This document shows, piece after piece, positions 63,250-64,000 of a stretch of 64,000 bases of DNA. A model generated the notes under the pieces. It did not search any database. It saw only the letters and a program-made list of their open reading frames with translations, and was not told where the DNA came from. Origin of the DNA: Allorhizobium pseudoryzae (GTDB taxonomy: Bacteria > Pseudomonadota > Alphaproteobacteria > Rhizobiales > Rhizobiaceae). Location of the stretch: NCBI RefSeq assembly GCF_011046245.1, contig NZ_CP049241.1, positions 3,054,001 through 3,118,000 of the forward strand, given 5' to 3'. The stretch's first letter is position 1; every line of letters begins with the position of its first letter. The position numbers were made by a program, and so were the translations under genes.

Positions 63250-64000
63250 ATGATCCTACCGCATTTTTCCAAAGGCCGTCCGGCCGTGGACAAGGAAGCG
63301 CCCATCCGGGCGGAGCTGATCGATCTCCTGTATGCCTCCACCTTCAACGTCGTGTTCATCGGCTTTGCCGCTGCCTTCTTCTGCAGCCTGATTGCCCGCA
63401 AGGCGGATGACGACGTGTTCGCTGCATTTGCGGTGATCGCTCTCCTCATTGCCGCCCTGCGGTTCGTCATCGATCGCGCCTACAAGTATTTCAGGGAGCG
63501 GCACACAACGCGGTTCTGGGAAGCGGCCCACTCTGCGGGCAGCCTGCTGTTTTCCATCCTCGTCGGCGCCATCGGCACCTATACGTTCTGGCGGGGGCCG
63601 GAAGAGGCGCAACTGTTTTCCGCTGTCTTTCTCGTCAGTTATTGCACCGGCATCGTCACGCGGCTTGCCGTGCGCCCGATCCTGGCCATTGCCTGCATCA
63701 AGATCGCGACTCTGCCCTATATCGTGGTCCTGCTGTTTCATGCGCTGTTTCTCTACAAGATGCTGGCGCTGTTCCTTCTGATGATGTCGCTCGCCAGCCT
63801 GCAACTGATCCGGACCAGCTACCGCCTCACCTTCGATGTGCTGATCACGCGAGCCGAATTGGCCGCCCTTGCCGGCAGCGATCCGCTGACGGGACTGGCC
63901 AATCGTTTCACCGTCGATCAGCAATTGCAGCGGCTTTTCCTCGGGCAGCAGGTGAGACCGGGCCAGGCGGTCGCGGTGCATTTCATCGATCTCGACCACT
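63250..64000 (+). CDS. GGDEF-domain protein, N-terminal part only
   Basis: An open frame starts at ATG 63250 and runs past the window edge (250 codons visible). It has about six hydrophobic helices in residues 25-190 (NVVFIGFAAAFFCSLIA; LFSILVGAIGTYTF; LPYIVVLLFHALFLYKML), then the start of a GGDEF domain (ELAALAGSDPLTGLANR; VAVHFIDLDH at the edge). Diguanylate cyclases make the second messenger c-di-GMP, but the GGDEF motif itself and any EAL domain lie beyond the window. The Shine-Dalgarno is weak, and GTG at 63286 is an alternative. Confidence 0.85.
   Translation, partial: MILPHFSKGRPAVDKEAPIRAELIDLLYASTFNVVFIGFAAAFFCSLIARKADDDVFAAFAVIALLIAALRFVIDRAYKYFRERHTTRFWEAAHSAGSLLFSILVGAIGTYTFWRGPEEAQLFSAVFLVSYCTGIVTRLAVRPILAIACIKIATLPYIVVLLFHALFLYKMLALFLLMMSLASLQLIRTSYRLTFDVLITRAELAALAGSDPLTGLANRFTVDQQLQRLFLGQQVRPGQAVAVHFIDLDH

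Overview
The window reads as chromosomal core DNA of an alphaproteobacterium in the Rhizobiaceae (Agrobacterium/Rhizobium and relatives). Supporting signs are the dusB-ntrB-ntrC-ntrY-ntrX-trkA-hfq-hflX order, a fused ispDF, a PdhB carrying its own lipoyl domain, an EipB (DUF1849) protein, a LexA operator of the GAAC-N7-GAAC type, two copies of an intergenic element I recognise from rhizobial genomes, and uniformly GC-rich codon use. The species cannot be fixed from this sequence alone. I see no prophage, insertion sequence, CRISPR array, rRNA or tRNA gene.

Layout. 1-5.2 kb: start of a secreted protein (-), a tandem glycine riboswitch, then gcvT-gcvH-gcvP (+). 5.4-7.1 kb: a stand-alone flagellar-rod-like small protein and an MFS transporter. 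7.2-10.7 kb (-): sulfite reductase with its DUF2849/DUF934 partners, followed by ferredoxin-NADP reductase. 10.9-13.2 kb (+): a deaminase, mazG and a membrane-anchored methyltransferase. 13.2-24.2 kb (-): dusB-ntrBC-ntrYX-trkA-hfq-hflX. 24.3-26.0 kb (+): ispDF-cinA. 26.0-35.2 kb (mostly -): a COQ10-like protein, lipA, a GlsB protein, lpdA, a DUF465 protein, an SGNH hydrolase, a coiled-coil protein and pdhC-pdhB-pdhA. 35.3-40.1 kb: an FtsB-like protein, eno, a chemoreceptor (+) and kdsA. 40.5-45.4 kb: lexA (+), comEC (-), gltA (+). 45.5-58.6 kb (-): a 13-gene run read from rpsB to lpxB (rpsB-tsf-pyrH-frr-uppS-cdsA-rseP-bamA-lpxD-fabZ-lpxA-lpxI-lpxB). 58.9-64 kb: two secreted proteins, a RidA-GDPD-GNAT-HIT set and the start of a GGDEF protein.

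How the genes connect. Lipoylated enzymes dominate the left half: GcvH, PdhB and PdhC carry lipoyl lysines, LipA makes the cofactor and LpdA reoxidises it. The nitrogen-control block holds two sensor/regulator pairs, NtrB/NtrC and NtrY/NtrX. The right-hand block couples translation (rpsB, tsf, frr), phospholipid and undecaprenyl precursor synthesis (cdsA, uppS), outer-membrane protein assembly (bamA), envelope proteolysis (rseP) and lipid A synthesis (lpxD, fabZ, lpxA, lpxI, lpxB), with many 1-8 nt overlaps.

I found no clear previously undescribed system. The best second-look items are gene-order gaps (no gltX between comEC and gltA; kdsA directly beside lexA with a chemoreceptor next to eno), a LexA operator with a degenerate second copy, palindromes upstream of the sulfite-reductase operon including one that matches the core of a symmetric lac operator, mini-ORFs directly after the glycine riboswitch, and several small proteins of unknown function.
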